Shown: one piece after another, positions 45,341-54,491 of the stretch
Numbering within the stretch: position 1 is the first letter of the stretch
How the letters are laid out: each line of letters starts with the position of its first letter
The notes under the pieces: generated by a model
The model's database searches: none
The model's input: only the letters and a program-made list of their open reading frames with translations
What the model was told of the DNA's origin: nothing
Translations under genes and position numbers: made by a program
Assembly: GCF_018100805.1 (NCBI RefSeq)
Contig: NZ_JAGJEA010000002.1
Span: 434,001-498,000 of the forward strand
From: Aquimarina sp. MMG016
GTDB taxonomy: Bacteria; Bacteroidota; Bacteroidia; Flavobacteriales; Flavobacteriaceae
Direction: 5' to 3'
DNA length: 64,000 bases

Positions 45341-46069
45341 TTACATACCGATCCGAGTAAAAAAATCTATTTTATAAGTATCTCCAATAGGAATTCTAAT
45401 ATCAGAAATGATGATTTTACTTCGCTGAATGGTATTAATATTTCTAAGATTTACGATATAAGAACGATGTACGCGTATAAAGTTCTCTTCGGGTAATTTT
45501 GATAGAATATCTTTAAAGGTCATTAAGGTAAGTATTGGTTTTTCTCCTACAGTATATATTTTTAGATAATCTTTTAAACCCTGCACATATAGAATATCAT
45601 TTAATCTAATTTGTATAGTATCATAATCTGACTTTACAAAAATAAATTGATCAGTAGTAGAACTTGAGGTAATACCTGTAACTTCTTTTGAATCAGGTTT
45701 TTGGCCTCCTTTTCTTAGCTCAAAAATTTCCTTAGCACGATTAACAGCTTTAACAAACCTGGGAAAAGGGATAGGTTTTACCAAATAATCAACGGCATTC
45801 ATCTCAAAACCTTCTAAAGCATATTGAGAATATGCCGTGGTGAAAATAAAAAGTGGTTTATGTTCTAAGGTCTTAATAAAATCTATGCCATTGATCTGTG
45901 GCATTTCTATATCAGAAAACACCAGGTCTACTTTTCCATCACTTAATAAAGGAATAGCGTCCAAAGCATTGATATACGACCCTACAATTTCCAGGGTACC
46001 TATATCTTCGCAATAAGATTTGATAATTCCTAATGCCAGTGGTTCGTCGTCAATGATGATACATTTCAT
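45341..46069 (-). CDS. LytTR-type response regulator
   Basis: 242 residues. The receiver domain has the acidic pair IIIDDEP, phosphoacceptor D53 in VFSDIEMPQING and the signalling Lys in YLVKPIP; a LytTR DNA-binding domain follows (DFIFVKS-type, ILYVQGLKDYLKIY, FIRVHRSYIVNL). It is encoded right after the membrane histidine kinase (17 bases), forming a LytS/LytR pair. Targets are probably envelope genes of this locus; that is inference from position. Confidence 0.93.
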   Translation of the reverse strand: MKCIIIDDEPLALGIIKSYCEDIGTLEIVGSYINALDAIPLLSDGKVDLVFSDIEMPQINGIDFIKTLEHKPLFIFTTAYSQYALEGFEMNAVDYLVKPIPFPRFVKAVNRAKEIFELRKGGQKPDSKEVTGITSSSTTDQFIFVKSDYDTIQIRLNDILYVQGLKDYLKIYTVGEKPILTLMTFKDILSKLPEENFIRVHRSYIVNLRNINTIQRSKIIISDIRIPIGDTYKIDFFTRIGM

Positions 46070-46086
46070 GATTTACCTTGTTAAAT

Positions 46087-47115
46087 TTATTCCAAAATAA
46101 GCTCCAGTTCCACAATATACCTAGCATTTTCTTCTTTAATCTCCAGGGTATGTGAATCAGGGTACAACAACTCTAATCGATTTTGGATATTAGATAATCC
46201 AACACCAGAACTATCTTTGTTCTTACGATATACTCCGATTACATTACTAACTTTAAACATCAGGTTGTTTTCAATAATTTGTATTTTGATATCAATATCT
46301 GTAACACCTTTAAAATCGGTACCATACTTAAAAGCATTTTCGATAAAAGATATCAATAACAATGGATATATCTTTTTCTTTTCATATTGTCCTTTTATAG
46401 AAATCTTGACATCTTCACTATTGGAAAGCCTGAGGCGCTGTAATGTTACATAGTTCTTAATATACTCAATTTCTTTGATCAAGGGTACAATTTCTTGATT
46501 AGCTTCATAGAGCATATAGCGCATAAGTTCTGATAGCGTTAATACAGCTTCTGGTGCATCATTAGATTTGTTACGTACCAGAGAGTATACACTATTTAAA
46601 GAATTAAATAAGAAATGTGGATTTAATTGAGCTTTAAGAAACTGAAGTTCAGTTTCTGTGCGTTGTGCTTCAGTTTCTTTGGACACTTTATCTCGTTTAT
46701 AAAAATCTACCATTAAACAGAAAATACCACCTAATAAGAAAAAAGCAAAAGAAAAAACACTTCTCATAATGTACTTAATATTTCTAATAGGAGGGAAGCC
46801 ATCTCTTACCTGAAGAATATCTTCAAGCCTGTCAAATGGAGTTAAAAAAGGAATAGAGTTTGCCATATAATTGAAGATGACCAAAAAACCGATAGAAGAT
46901 AGTATATAAATAAAAATTTTCTTTTTTAGCAAGAGCTTAGGAGCTAGAAAAGAATAGTTTGCATAAAAAACAATAGGGTTTAAAAAAATTTGCATTAAAA
47001 AATTGGGTTCTAACTTCCCGGATTGAGTAAAAGAAGTAGCCAAAGGAAATGATAATAAACACCCCCATGAAATGAGATGTATCCATACTTCTTTTATTCG
47101 AAATGTTTTTTTCAA
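46087..47115 (-). CDS. LytS-like membrane histidine kinase
   Basis: Four predicted membrane helices in the first ~165 residues precede a kinase domain of the His_kinase/HATPase type: the phosphoacceptor His in FLKAQLNPHFLFNSLNS, then PLLLISFIENAFKYG and SGVGLSNIQNRLELL. I place the start at TTG 47115 (KKTFRIKEVWIHLISWG follows), because the ATG at 47187 would overlap the upstream DUF4907 gene by 38 bases and give an uncharacteristic N-terminus. Sensor input is unknown. Partner of the LytTR regulator downstream. Confidence 0.88.
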   Translation of the reverse strand: MKKTFRIKEVWIHLISWGCLLSFPLATSFTQSGKLEPNFLMQIFLNPIVFYANYSFLAPKLLLKKKIFIYILSSIGFLVIFNYMANSIPFLTPFDRLEDILQVRDGFPPIRNIKYIMRSVFSFAFFLLGGIFCLMVDFYKRDKVSKETEAQRTETELQFLKAQLNPHFLFNSLNSVYSLVRNKSNDAPEAVLTLSELMRYMLYEANQEIVPLIKEIEYIKNYVTLQRLRLSNSEDVKISIKGQYEKKKIYPLLLISFIENAFKYGTDFKGVTDIDIKIQIIENNLMFKVSNVIGVYRKNKDSSGVGLSNIQNRLELLYPDSHTLEIKEENARYIVELELILE

Positions 47116-47149
47116 ACTATTCTTTTTTCTATACACACTCTTAATATAA

Positions 47150-47497
47150 CTAATTTTCAAAATAAATGTTACGACTTTGTAATTCAATCCTGGTAATTGC
47201 AGGCATTGTTTTTTGTTCTAATTTTTGTACCACCAACTTTCCAATTTTTTCTGCGTCTGTTCTAGTCCTGAAATATTGATTACCGGATACTCCAGGAATA
47301 TTATACTGTTTAATTAATAATTGATTACCATTATATATTTCATAGTACCAGCCGTTTTGATCAGAAAGCTCCTTCACTTTTATTGAATATGTAGACAAAT
47401 CAACTTTCTTTATTTCATGTTTTATAAAAGAATTAATTAGTAATACACCTAATAGAATTGTACTAAAAATCATGATATAGTTGATTACCTTTTTCAT
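47150..47497 (-). CDS. DUF4907 family small envelope protein
   Basis: 115 residues with an N-terminal membrane helix or uncleaved signal (YIMIFSTILLGVLLINSFI). The domain has WYYEIYNGNQLLIKQYNIPG followed by FRTRTDAEKIGKLVVQKLEQ, the DUF4907 pattern. The family is confined to Bacteroidota and of unknown function, but it recurs near kelch-repeat and DUF4270 genes, which also lie here. It is upstream of the kinase gene and 48 bases downstream of the kelch gene, so it may belong to the same transcript. Confidence 0.75.
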   Translation of the reverse strand: MKKVINYIMIFSTILLGVLLINSFIKHEIKKVDLSTYSIKVKELSDQNGWYYEIYNGNQLLIKQYNIPGVSGNQYFRTRTDAEKIGKLVVQKLEQKTMPAITRIELQSRNIYFEN

Positions 47498-47545
47498 TAT
47501 ATATAAGTTTAGGAGCTATCTGAATTCAAACAAACAAAAGACACA

Positions 47546-48586
47546 TTAATCATCTTCATTTTCTATTTCAAAAGGAAAGAATTCCCAGTTGTCATCGAGA
47601 TATAATGTTCCACTTCTTCCTAATGCTACAAAAGCTCTGCTGTCGTTATAAAATGAGATGGCATCGCGTCTTGTAAAACCTTCAAAAGAAGTTTTCTCTT
47701 CCCAAAAATCCGTATCAGGGTTATACTCCCATACCGAATTGGCTATTCCGACTCCAGTATCTCCACAGGCAATATAACCTCTGTTACCAATACTAAAACC
47801 TGTAGCATTACTGCGCCTTACATCATAATCATCTGTGTCAAGATCTGTAAGAGGTGACCATACTTCTGTATTTATATCAAATACCCAAAAATCATCTTGA
47901 TTAATACCGTTAGATACACCTGTACCCATATATACTTTATCTTCAATAGTAAAAGAAGTAGCATCTCGTCTTTTACTTCCTCCAAACCCTACTAATTCTA
48001 TCCAATCATCAGCGATGGGATCATATTTCCAGAAATCTTTTTTATCATTATCTCCATCAAATCCTGTACCCACGTATCCTGATGTGTCGGAGCTAAATGC
48101 TACAGCTCCTCTTCTCGCTGTTCCTTCAAAAGAAGTTATTGGAGCCCATTCATTTAGGGCAGGGTCATATTTATAAAAATCCCCTAACTCATTATCTCCA
48201 TCAAAACCAAGTCCTATATAACCTTCATTAGCAATGGTAAATGCCACCGCAGAGCTGCGAGGGCTTTGAGTTTGATCTACAGATATAGATGCAAAATCAG
48301 CCAATTGACGCCAGAAATTGCCTTCAATATCATATACCCAAAAATCAGAAAGATAGTCATCACCATCAAAGCCCGTACCCATATATCCAAGATTATCAAT
48401 AGTAAATGAAACAGCACTACTACGAGGAGTTCCATCAAATACAGAACGATTTACCCAGTTACCTAATTTATCATCTTCGTCATCATCACTAGAACAAGAG
48501 GTTATCATTATAAATGAGCATAGAATTATACCTATCTCAAGGTGTTTTAGCAATAATGGCTTGCGTCTTTTATTTGTTTTTTTCAT
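47546..48586 (-). CDS. Kelch-repeat lipoprotein (six-bladed propeller)
   Basis: 346 residues. A lipobox (ITSC) near residue 31 follows an unusually long basic N-terminus. Six kelch-like repeats of about 48 residues are visible, each with a G(Y/F)xGxG turn (GYMGTGFDGD, GYIGLGFDGD, GYVGTGFDGD, VYMGTGVSNG, GYIACGDTGV, AFVALGRSGT) and a DFWxYD strand, which fits one complete beta-propeller. Such domains bind proteins or glycans; the acidic FDGD loops may bind calcium. The start overlaps the upstream barrel gene by 17 bases, so they are coupled. Confidence 0.85.
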   Translation of the reverse strand: MKKTNKRRKPLLLKHLEIGIILCSFIMITSCSSDDDEDDKLGNWVNRSVFDGTPRSSAVSFTIDNLGYMGTGFDGDDYLSDFWVYDIEGNFWRQLADFASISVDQTQSPRSSAVAFTIANEGYIGLGFDGDNELGDFYKYDPALNEWAPITSFEGTARRGAVAFSSDTSGYVGTGFDGDNDKKDFWKYDPIADDWIELVGFGGSKRRDATSFTIEDKVYMGTGVSNGINQDDFWVFDINTEVWSPLTDLDTDDYDVRRSNATGFSIGNRGYIACGDTGVGIANSVWEYNPDTDFWEEKTSFEGFTRRDAISFYNDSRAFVALGRSGTLYLDDNWEFFPFEIENEDD

Positions 48587-49478
48587 TCTTTCTTTTATTT
48601 AAATTAAACTTTAAACCCATTGATATGAATATTGAGCTGTCAGCTTCGAAATCATATATATCATTGTTGTTTTGATCTAATATTTTTAGTTCATTCCAAG
48701 GAGAGTATCCTGCACGAATCACTGTGGTCCAATTCGGTTGAATACGATATTTATATGCTACACCAATATCTAGCGTATTATATTGTAGCTTAGTATTAGT
48801 ATGGGTGCCGATATCAGGAAATGTAACCTGGGATGAAATATTTCCAAATACCCCATTAAAAAAAGCATTTGCAGATACCTTATGCCTGATATTAGGTTGA
48901 TAGGTAATCCCGCTTTCCGGAAAGCCTATAAAGTAGTTCCACTTATTTATTTTATACCTAAAAGAAATCACCGGAATTATTCTCGGCCTTCCAAATTGAG
49001 TTCCATAACCAGCTCCAAAATTTAGTATAGAAAAATTATTTGCATTGCCCCATTTCTTTGATCCTGTGATCATAGCATTTATAATAATATCCTCATTACT
49101 AATACCATCTTCTAAGTTAGATTGAATAGTAGGAGACATCATTAAGTTTATATACCATGAATTAGTAATAGTATGTTGATAAAAGAGATTTGTACTTATC
49201 ACATGCAGGTTTTCATAAGAATATGGATCAAAAGGCACTGTGCTTGTGGCATACATAAACTCATGATAGGTATAGGATAGACCATAGCTTAACATCCCGT
49301 TAGGTAACTTAGTTCTATAGCCGGCATTAACCTGATATTTCTGTACACTTGTTTCTCCAATTCCGGGAATCGTTGTATACTCAATACCAGCGATTTCATT
49401 ATTAAATTCCGGCATCTGAGACCAAAGTATATTGGTTATGCCAAATGCGAAAATGATATGTAAAAAATGGCGATCCAT
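48570..49478 (-). CDS. Outer membrane beta-barrel protein, unrecognised family
   Basis: 302 residues with a signal peptide (HIIFAFGITNILWSQ) and alternating barrel strands (LSYGLSYTYHEFMYA, WNYFIGFPESGITYQ, DIGVAYKYRIQPNWT, ISMGLKFNLNKR), ending in a typical C-terminal strand. I cannot name the family. It overlaps the following kelch lipoprotein gene by 17 bases, so the two are probably made together and may form a surface complex. It is divergent from the DUF4270 gene, sharing a 222-base promoter region. Confidence 0.7.
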   Translation of the reverse strand: MDRHFLHIIFAFGITNILWSQMPEFNNEIAGIEYTTIPGIGETSVQKYQVNAGYRTKLPNGMLSYGLSYTYHEFMYATSTVPFDPYSYENLHVISTNLFYQHTITNSWYINLMMSPTIQSNLEDGISNEDIIINAMITGSKKWGNANNFSILNFGAGYGTQFGRPRIIPVISFRYKINKWNYFIGFPESGITYQPNIRHKVSANAFFNGVFGNISSQVTFPDIGTHTNTKLQYNTLDIGVAYKYRIQPNWTTVIRAGYSPWNELKILDQNNNDIYDFEADSSIFISMGLKFNLNKRKNEKNK

Positions 49479-49700
49479 TTATTATTTTTTGATAAAAGTA
49501 TTCTGGTATTGGAGGGAGGAGAAATAAAATATACAGATATCATATCTTCATAGACAGAATAGATTATTTTGTCTATCAATCATTTTTCAGGGTATTAGTA
49601 GCAAAAAAACACAGATTGGTCTATATGATCTATGGTTAAGTATAATATAGTTTCATAAGGTATTATAGCCTATTTCTTTTGTTAGAGAAATCTGATAAAA

Positions 49701-51011
49701 ATGAAACCCACAATACACATACTTTTAATATTAATACTACTAATATCATGTGCCGAAAGAGATGATATACCTACGTTAGAAGTAGGTCAGGATTTTACAG
49801 ATTCTGATGTTAGAATCATATCCATAGATAGTTTTACGGTAGAATTATCTACGTATAAATTCGACAGTATCAATACTTCATCTACCAATAGAATTTTAAT
49901 AGGCCAGTATAAAGACGAAATATTTGGGGTTACACGAGCAGAAAGTTATATGGAATTAACTTCTACAAACTATTCAATTCCGGATGATGCAGAATTAGAT
50001 AGTATAGCTTTGATATTAAACTACGATAGATATTTTTATAATGACACTACCAAAATTTCCTCAATACAAGTACATTTATTAAAAGACGAACTACGTCCGG
50101 AAGATGATGTATTTTATAATACTAGCAGAGAGGTGTTCGAAGAAATACCCGTAGCAAGTAAAAACTTCTTTCCTGAACCGACAGATGAGGATTCTTTGCA
50201 CATTTCTATCCCCATAGAAGTTGGACGACTTGTTTTTGAACAGATACAAGATAATATCATTAATGATAATGAAGAATTAAGGAATGAATTCAAAGGTTTT
50301 TCTCTACAACCGGCTCCAGATGACGATTCTTCTATCATTGGGTTTACCATAAACAATGCAGAAACCTATTTATGTTTTTTTTATACAATTCCGGGAGAGT
50401 TTGGAGATGAAGAAGAAACATTTGATTTGGGTATAAATTTTAATGAGACATTTCCGACTTTTTTTAATCGTATACAAAGTAATACAGAAGGGACTTTTTT
50501 TGAGAACTTAATTGATCAGGAAATAAACTTATCATCCTCAGAATCCAACAACAGAAGTTATATTCAGGCTGGAGTAGGGATGGTGACTCGTATTCAATTT
50601 CCTACGATAAAGAATATTTTCGAAATTCCGGGAACAGGAACCATTCTGGACGCAACACTACGAATTAAACCACCTCCACAAACTTTCTCTGATCTTCGAC
50701 CAATTCGAGACTCGCTTGTAGTGGTAATAGCCGATCAAAATAATGAGTTAGGTGATCAGCTTTTTAATGGAGAAGGGCTTGTTTTTGCCAATATTAATGA
50801 AGAAGACAAGGAGTTTAATGAAATAGCTTATGAAATACCGGTGGGCGTGTACCTGGAAGATGAATTATCAGAAAGCCCTGAAAATGATAACTCAATTGTC
50901 ATTTTTAATCAAAATTTTAACAATACCGTAGACAGAATTGTTCTGGAGGGAGAAAGCAGCAGTGATTTTGAAGCCCAACTAATAGTTACTTATGCCATTT
51001 ATGATGAATAA
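49701..51011 (+). CDS. DUF4270 family lipoprotein
   Basis: 436 residues; lipobox LISC near residue 17. Beta-rich throughout. The N-terminal IISIDSFTVELSTYKFDS and LIGQYKDEIFGVTRAESYME match the DUF4270 family, which is found only in Bacteroidota and has no established function. The next gene overlaps its 3' end, and both face the kelch/barrel pair, so the four probably form one surface apparatus. Outer membrane surface location is inferred from the lipobox and family. Confidence 0.85.
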   Translation: MKPTIHILLILILLISCAERDDIPTLEVGQDFTDSDVRIISIDSFTVELSTYKFDSINTSSTNRILIGQYKDEIFGVTRAESYMELTSTNYSIPDDAELDSIALILNYDRYFYNDTTKISSIQVHLLKDELRPEDDVFYNTSREVFEEIPVASKNFFPEPTDEDSLHISIPIEVGRLVFEQIQDNIINDNEELRNEFKGFSLQPAPDDDSSIIGFTINNAETYLCFFYTIPGEFGDEEETFDLGINFNETFPTFFNRIQSNTEGTFFENLIDQEINLSSSESNNRSYIQAGVGMVTRIQFPTIKNIFEIPGTGTILDATLRIKPPPQTFSDLRPIRDSLVVVIADQNNELGDQLFNGEGLVFANINEEDKEFNEIAYEIPVGVYLEDELSESPENDNSIVIFNQNFNNTVDRIVLEGESSSDFEAQLIVTYAIYDE

Positions 51012-52251
51012 TACACATAAACTTTTATTAATTTTTATCATAACTATGAGCACTGTAGCCTATTCGCAGACTAATAATCTAACAGGATCTCCATATTCTT
51101 TATTTGGATTAGGAGTACAGTCTAATTCTAATATCGGTAGAAATAGTGCTTTAGGAAATGGAGGTTTAGCACTGGGCAGTGATAGGATGATTAACAACCT
51201 TAATCCGGCTTCATTTGCAACAATTCCAAAGAGTAGTTTTTTATTCGATATAGGTTTTTTGGGCGAATTAAATACAGTATCCAATAATAATAGAGATGAA
51301 AATAGAATAGCAGCTAATTTTTCAAATTTAGCTCTAGCCTTTAGTGTAAATGATAAATCTGGAATGGGAATATCAATAGTCCCTTTTACAGATGTAGGGT
51401 ATGCTTTAATTGGTATCGAAAGTAATGTAGAAGGATCCCAAGATAATTTTGTGAGTAATATCACCGGATCAGGAGGACTTAACGATTTAAGGCTTAATTA
51501 TGGATATCAATTATATGATGGTTTCAGAATTGGGGTAAGAACTTCTTTTTTGTTTGGTACTATTGCCGAAAACGAACAAGTATTAATTGGGGATACTTTT
51601 CTAAATATTGATGAAGATAATTTTTACAATGGGTTCAGATTCGGGGTAGGTTTTCAATATGACATAAACAATAAATATACTATAGGATTTACCACAGATT
51701 TACCCACCAGATTAGATGGGACAAAAGATCGTTTTATTACCAAAACATTGGATGCAATACTTACCGAAGAGGTCAATGAAAGTGGATTAGATATAAACAC
51801 ATTCAAGTTGCCTATGGAAATTGGTTTAGGAATAGGTGCCAAACCCATTAGCGGATTAACAGTTAACATGGATTATAAAAGAAACTTATGGGGTAATACG
51901 GATCAAAGAGACAATATTGGCCAGTTTACCGATCAGTCGATTTTTAGTATAGGCGCACAATATCGTGCGAGAGAGATTGGATTAAAATATTGGCAAAATA
52001 TAGAATTCAGAGCAGGGTTTAATTATGATTCGGGGTATTTAAAAGTAAATAATCAAACGATAGACAACTATAGTTTTAGTGTAGGTTTAGGAATACCAAT
52101 AAGTAATAGAGGGTCTTCTATGCTAAATATATCATATAATTCTGGTAGGAGAGGAGTGGTAGAAGGAATTCTGGTAGAAGAAAATTTCAGTTTGATCAAT
52201 ATCAACCTTAGTCTGAAAGATATTTGGTTTAGAAAAATAAAGTTTAATTAA
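51001..52251 (+). CDS. Outer membrane beta-barrel protein (FadL/PorV-like)
   Basis: 416 residues from ATG 51001 (51004 equally possible); signal peptide LLLIFIITMSTVAYSQ. The early LTGSPYSLFGLGVQSN and GNGGLALGSDRMINNLNPAS, then repeated amphipathic strands, resemble the FadL/PorV-type barrels of Bacteroidota. It overlaps the DUF4270 gene by 11 bases, showing coupling. PorV-like barrels can act in surface attachment of type IX cargo, but that is only a family analogy here. Confidence 0.75.
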   Translation: MMNNTHKLLLIFIITMSTVAYSQTNNLTGSPYSLFGLGVQSNSNIGRNSALGNGGLALGSDRMINNLNPASFATIPKSSFLFDIGFLGELNTVSNNNRDENRIAANFSNLALAFSVNDKSGMGISIVPFTDVGYALIGIESNVEGSQDNFVSNITGSGGLNDLRLNYGYQLYDGFRIGVRTSFLFGTIAENEQVLIGDTFLNIDEDNFYNGFRFGVGFQYDINNKYTIGFTTDLPTRLDGTKDRFITKTLDAILTEEVNESGLDINTFKLPMEIGLGIGAKPISGLTVNMDYKRNLWGNTDQRDNIGQFTDQSIFSIGAQYRAREIGLKYWQNIEFRAGFNYDSGYLKVNNQTIDNYSFSVGLGIPISNRGSSMLNISYNSGRRGVVEGILVEENFSLININLSLKDIWFRKIKFN

Positions 52252-52255
52252 AAGA

Positions 52256-52633
52256 ATGAAAAGTATGGTTGCAGAAGCAAAAATTATCGGAATTACTTTA
52301 ATCGTTTTATTATTTACGATGGCAACAAAACAAGAAAGCGAGAAAGCAATCGCCATGGCAAAATATCAAACAGATAGAATGAACACAGCATTAGAACTCG
52401 ATGAAGAGCAAAGTCAAAATGTAGCTTCAATAAATCTCAAGTATGCAAAAAAGATGAATAACCTTATGGAAACAGGAGGGAACATGTTTAGCAAAATGGG
52501 GGATATGAAAAAAATTAAGAAAGGAAAGAATAAAGAACTGAAAAAAGTATTGACTCATGAACAAATGGAAAAATATGAAGAAGAGCTAGAGCCGGAGTTT
52601 AGAAAGTATTTTAGGAATCAGATGAACAAATAA
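52256..52633 (+). CDS. Small helical envelope protein (LTxxQ/Spy-like)
   Basis: 125 residues beginning four bases after the barrel gene. A hydrophobic N-terminus (IIGITLIVLLFTMA) is followed by highly charged helices with LELDEEQSQNVASINLKY and LTHEQMEKYEEELEP, resembling the LTxxQ repeats of Spy-like periplasmic proteins. Spy proteins are chaperones or stress sensors; the likeness is weak. Third gene of the DUF4270 unit; function is unknown. Confidence 0.6.
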   Translation: MKSMVAEAKIIGITLIVLLFTMATKQESEKAIAMAKYQTDRMNTALELDEEQSQNVASINLKYAKKMNNLMETGGNMFSKMGDMKKIKKGKNKELKKVLTHEQMEKYEEELEPEFRKYFRNQMNK

Positions 52634-52696
52634 AAAGAAAGGTTAGTACTTTTATTGCGTCTAATTGAAGATAATTTACGAGTGCATTATGATATT

Positions 52697-53014
52697 ATGA
52701 CTAAAACTAATAATAGCGATAATACTTCATTGGGTGAATTTGCCACTGTAGATAGTTGTAGTCTAAAAGGCCACTTACGTTGTGTATACACTACAGGTAA
52801 AGAAGTATATCGCGATGGTCGTAATGGAAAAAGCACAAAACATTGGTGGACCATGTCATACATTGGCAGAGCTTGTACAAGACAATGGGGAAAACGTGCA
52901 GGGATATTGTATGAAGCACTCTTCGCAATACCACATTATATAGGCATATTTATTGGTAATCTGGTAGGTTATTTTGTTTTTTTGATCTTCGGACCTCAGA
53001 ATAAAACTTCGTAA
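52697..53014 (+). CDS. Hypothetical protein with C-terminal membrane segment
   Basis: 105 residues from the ATG at 52697; a TTG-started version from 52655 adds 14 residues. I do not recognise it. The middle has a Trp- and basic-rich stretch (KHWWTMSYIGRACTRQWGKR) and the C-terminus a hydrophobic helix (YIGIFIGNLVGYFVFLIFG) that probably inserts in a membrane. It starts 63 bases after the Spy-like gene. Two cysteines in the N-terminal half may pair. Context does not show its job. Confidence 0.55.
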   Translation: MTKTNNSDNTSLGEFATVDSCSLKGHLRCVYTTGKEVYRDGRNGKSTKHWWTMSYIGRACTRQWGKRAGILYEALFAIPHYIGIFIGNLVGYFVFLIFGPQNKTS

Positions 53015-53103
53015 TACTTTAGTTCTGTTAATATTTGTTAAAAACTTGTTTTCTGTTTCTCCATAAAATGTAATTTCTTTGTCATCGGAAAAAACAAAAT
53101 GTA

Positions 53104-53670
53104 TTGGAAACACAGGAACCTGTAAAACTTAAGACGTATACTCGCAATAATTTTTTTAATAAAACCTATTGTGTTTTTAGAGGAGCTTCTTTAAGAGAAA
53201 TATCTAGAAGAAAACCTAATTATCGCAGTGAATCAGGTAGTACTTATTACTATACTAAACTTGGGGTATATCGTCTGGCTAATCATTGGGGACGTGCAGC
53301 TAAGTGTAATTGGAGACTGATTTCAGATTTTCCTGCAGAGATTGATGACTTAAGATTAGGTTTTGCGGAGTGGACAGATTTTAGAGAAAACCTGGATAAA
53401 GATGTAGATGCTTACTACATATCAGTAGATTTTGAGATTAAAAAAGTAAGCTACAAACACAAAGATAACCCCGAATATGATCAGGTAGCTGTATTACGTT
53501 CTGCAGATGCTACAAGAAAACTGATCAAACAGATCAAAAACCTTTTAGAAACTCATAAATGGGCCAAATATTATGATTATGATGACTTGGATGAATTCAG
53601 AGAAGAGGTTATCACCCGTTTGATAAATAGTAATATTACTTTAAACGAGTTGAGGAGGGAGCTTGTATAA
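53104..53670 (+). CDS. Hypothetical protein
   Basis: 188 residues from a TTG at 53104; no in-frame ATG is available. No signal peptide or membrane segment, so probably cytoplasmic. It contains an aromatic-rich N-terminal part (STYYYTKLGVYRLANHWGR) and a charged helical C-terminal half (HKWAKYYDYDDLDEFREEV). I cannot assign a family. It is next to another unrecognised protein and convergent with an M35-like peptidase gene, in a small region of accessory character. Confidence 0.6.
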   Translation: METQEPVKLKTYTRNNFFNKTYCVFRGASLREISRRKPNYRSESGSTYYYTKLGVYRLANHWGRAAKCNWRLISDFPAEIDDLRLGFAEWTDFRENLDKDVDAYYISVDFEIKKVSYKHKDNPEYDQVAVLRSADATRKLIKQIKNLLETHKWAKYYDYDDLDEFREEVITRLINSNITLNELRRELV

Positions 53671-53751
53671 TCTATCTAATAAGCAGAATTCTATTTTCTT
53701 TTAATATTAGTAGAGTTCCACTTGTATAAAATGATGTATCTATGAAAATTA

Positions 53752-54432
53752 TTATCTAGAAAACAAGCCAGATATAGCTAAAATAAAATATGCATATTTA
53801 TCAGGAGTGCGTAATGAAGCAGCAATAGATAGGTCATTAAAAGGATCTAAATTAAAATCATCTCGATAGACATCACGATTCTGCTCTAAAATACCAAACC
53901 CGAGAATAGTATGACATAATTCATGAATAATTGTATGCACCTGTTGTCTTTGTGTTGTGAAATCAAAAAAACTTGGGCAAATATGAATATTGGTATCTAT
54001 TCCTCCGGGATTATACCCATTATCATTCCAATCATATGTTCCATTATACGAATACGCTTCATTTCTAAAATTACGAGGGCCACATTGACCAGAATCTGTG
54101 GTGTGATCTTCATAAACAATATCATGACCATCAATATCCGCAGCATGCCATTGTGCTTCGTACCTTGGAGAATGAAGTTTTAAACTATGTAACTTTCTAA
54201 GTATGACATTGCAATCCCTGGCATATACCTGTCTTACATTTATATTGCTTCTATCATTTCTAACGGTAAAAAAAAATGTATCATACAATGCATTTTCAAT
54301 CATTCTACTATGCTGAGATGAATTAGAATTCATATAGCTATGAAATCTAAAATATCCTATACGGCATGCTCTGACTGCACGATCTCTAGCAACCCTTACT
54401 TGTCTGAATTGTTCTCTTGTAAAATCTGGCAT
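53752..54432 (-). CDS. M35-like (aspzincin) metallopeptidase without signal peptide
   Basis: 226 residues. The zinc motif HELCH sits at residues 170-174, preceded by IHICPSFFDFTT and followed by RDVYRDDF and DKYAYFILAI, an order like the lysine-specific/deuterolysin aspzincin family (CPxFF before HExxH, an Asp after it, then DxYAYF). The N-terminus (MPDFTREQFRQVRVARDRA) is basic and helical with no secretion signal, so export, if any, would need a non-Sec route such as delivery as an effector. Substrate is unknown. Confidence 0.65.
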   Translation of the reverse strand: MPDFTREQFRQVRVARDRAVRACRIGYFRFHSYMNSNSSQHSRMIENALYDTFFFTVRNDRSNINVRQVYARDCNVILRKLHSLKLHSPRYEAQWHAADIDGHDIVYEDHTTDSGQCGPRNFRNEAYSYNGTYDWNDNGYNPGGIDTNIHICPSFFDFTTQRQQVHTIIHELCHTILGFGILEQNRDVYRDDFNLDPFNDLSIAASLRTPDKYAYFILAISGLFSR

Positions 54433-54491
54433 TTATTCTCTTTTTGTTATTAACAAGATACTTAATATCAGTGTATTAAGCAAATAGAGTA

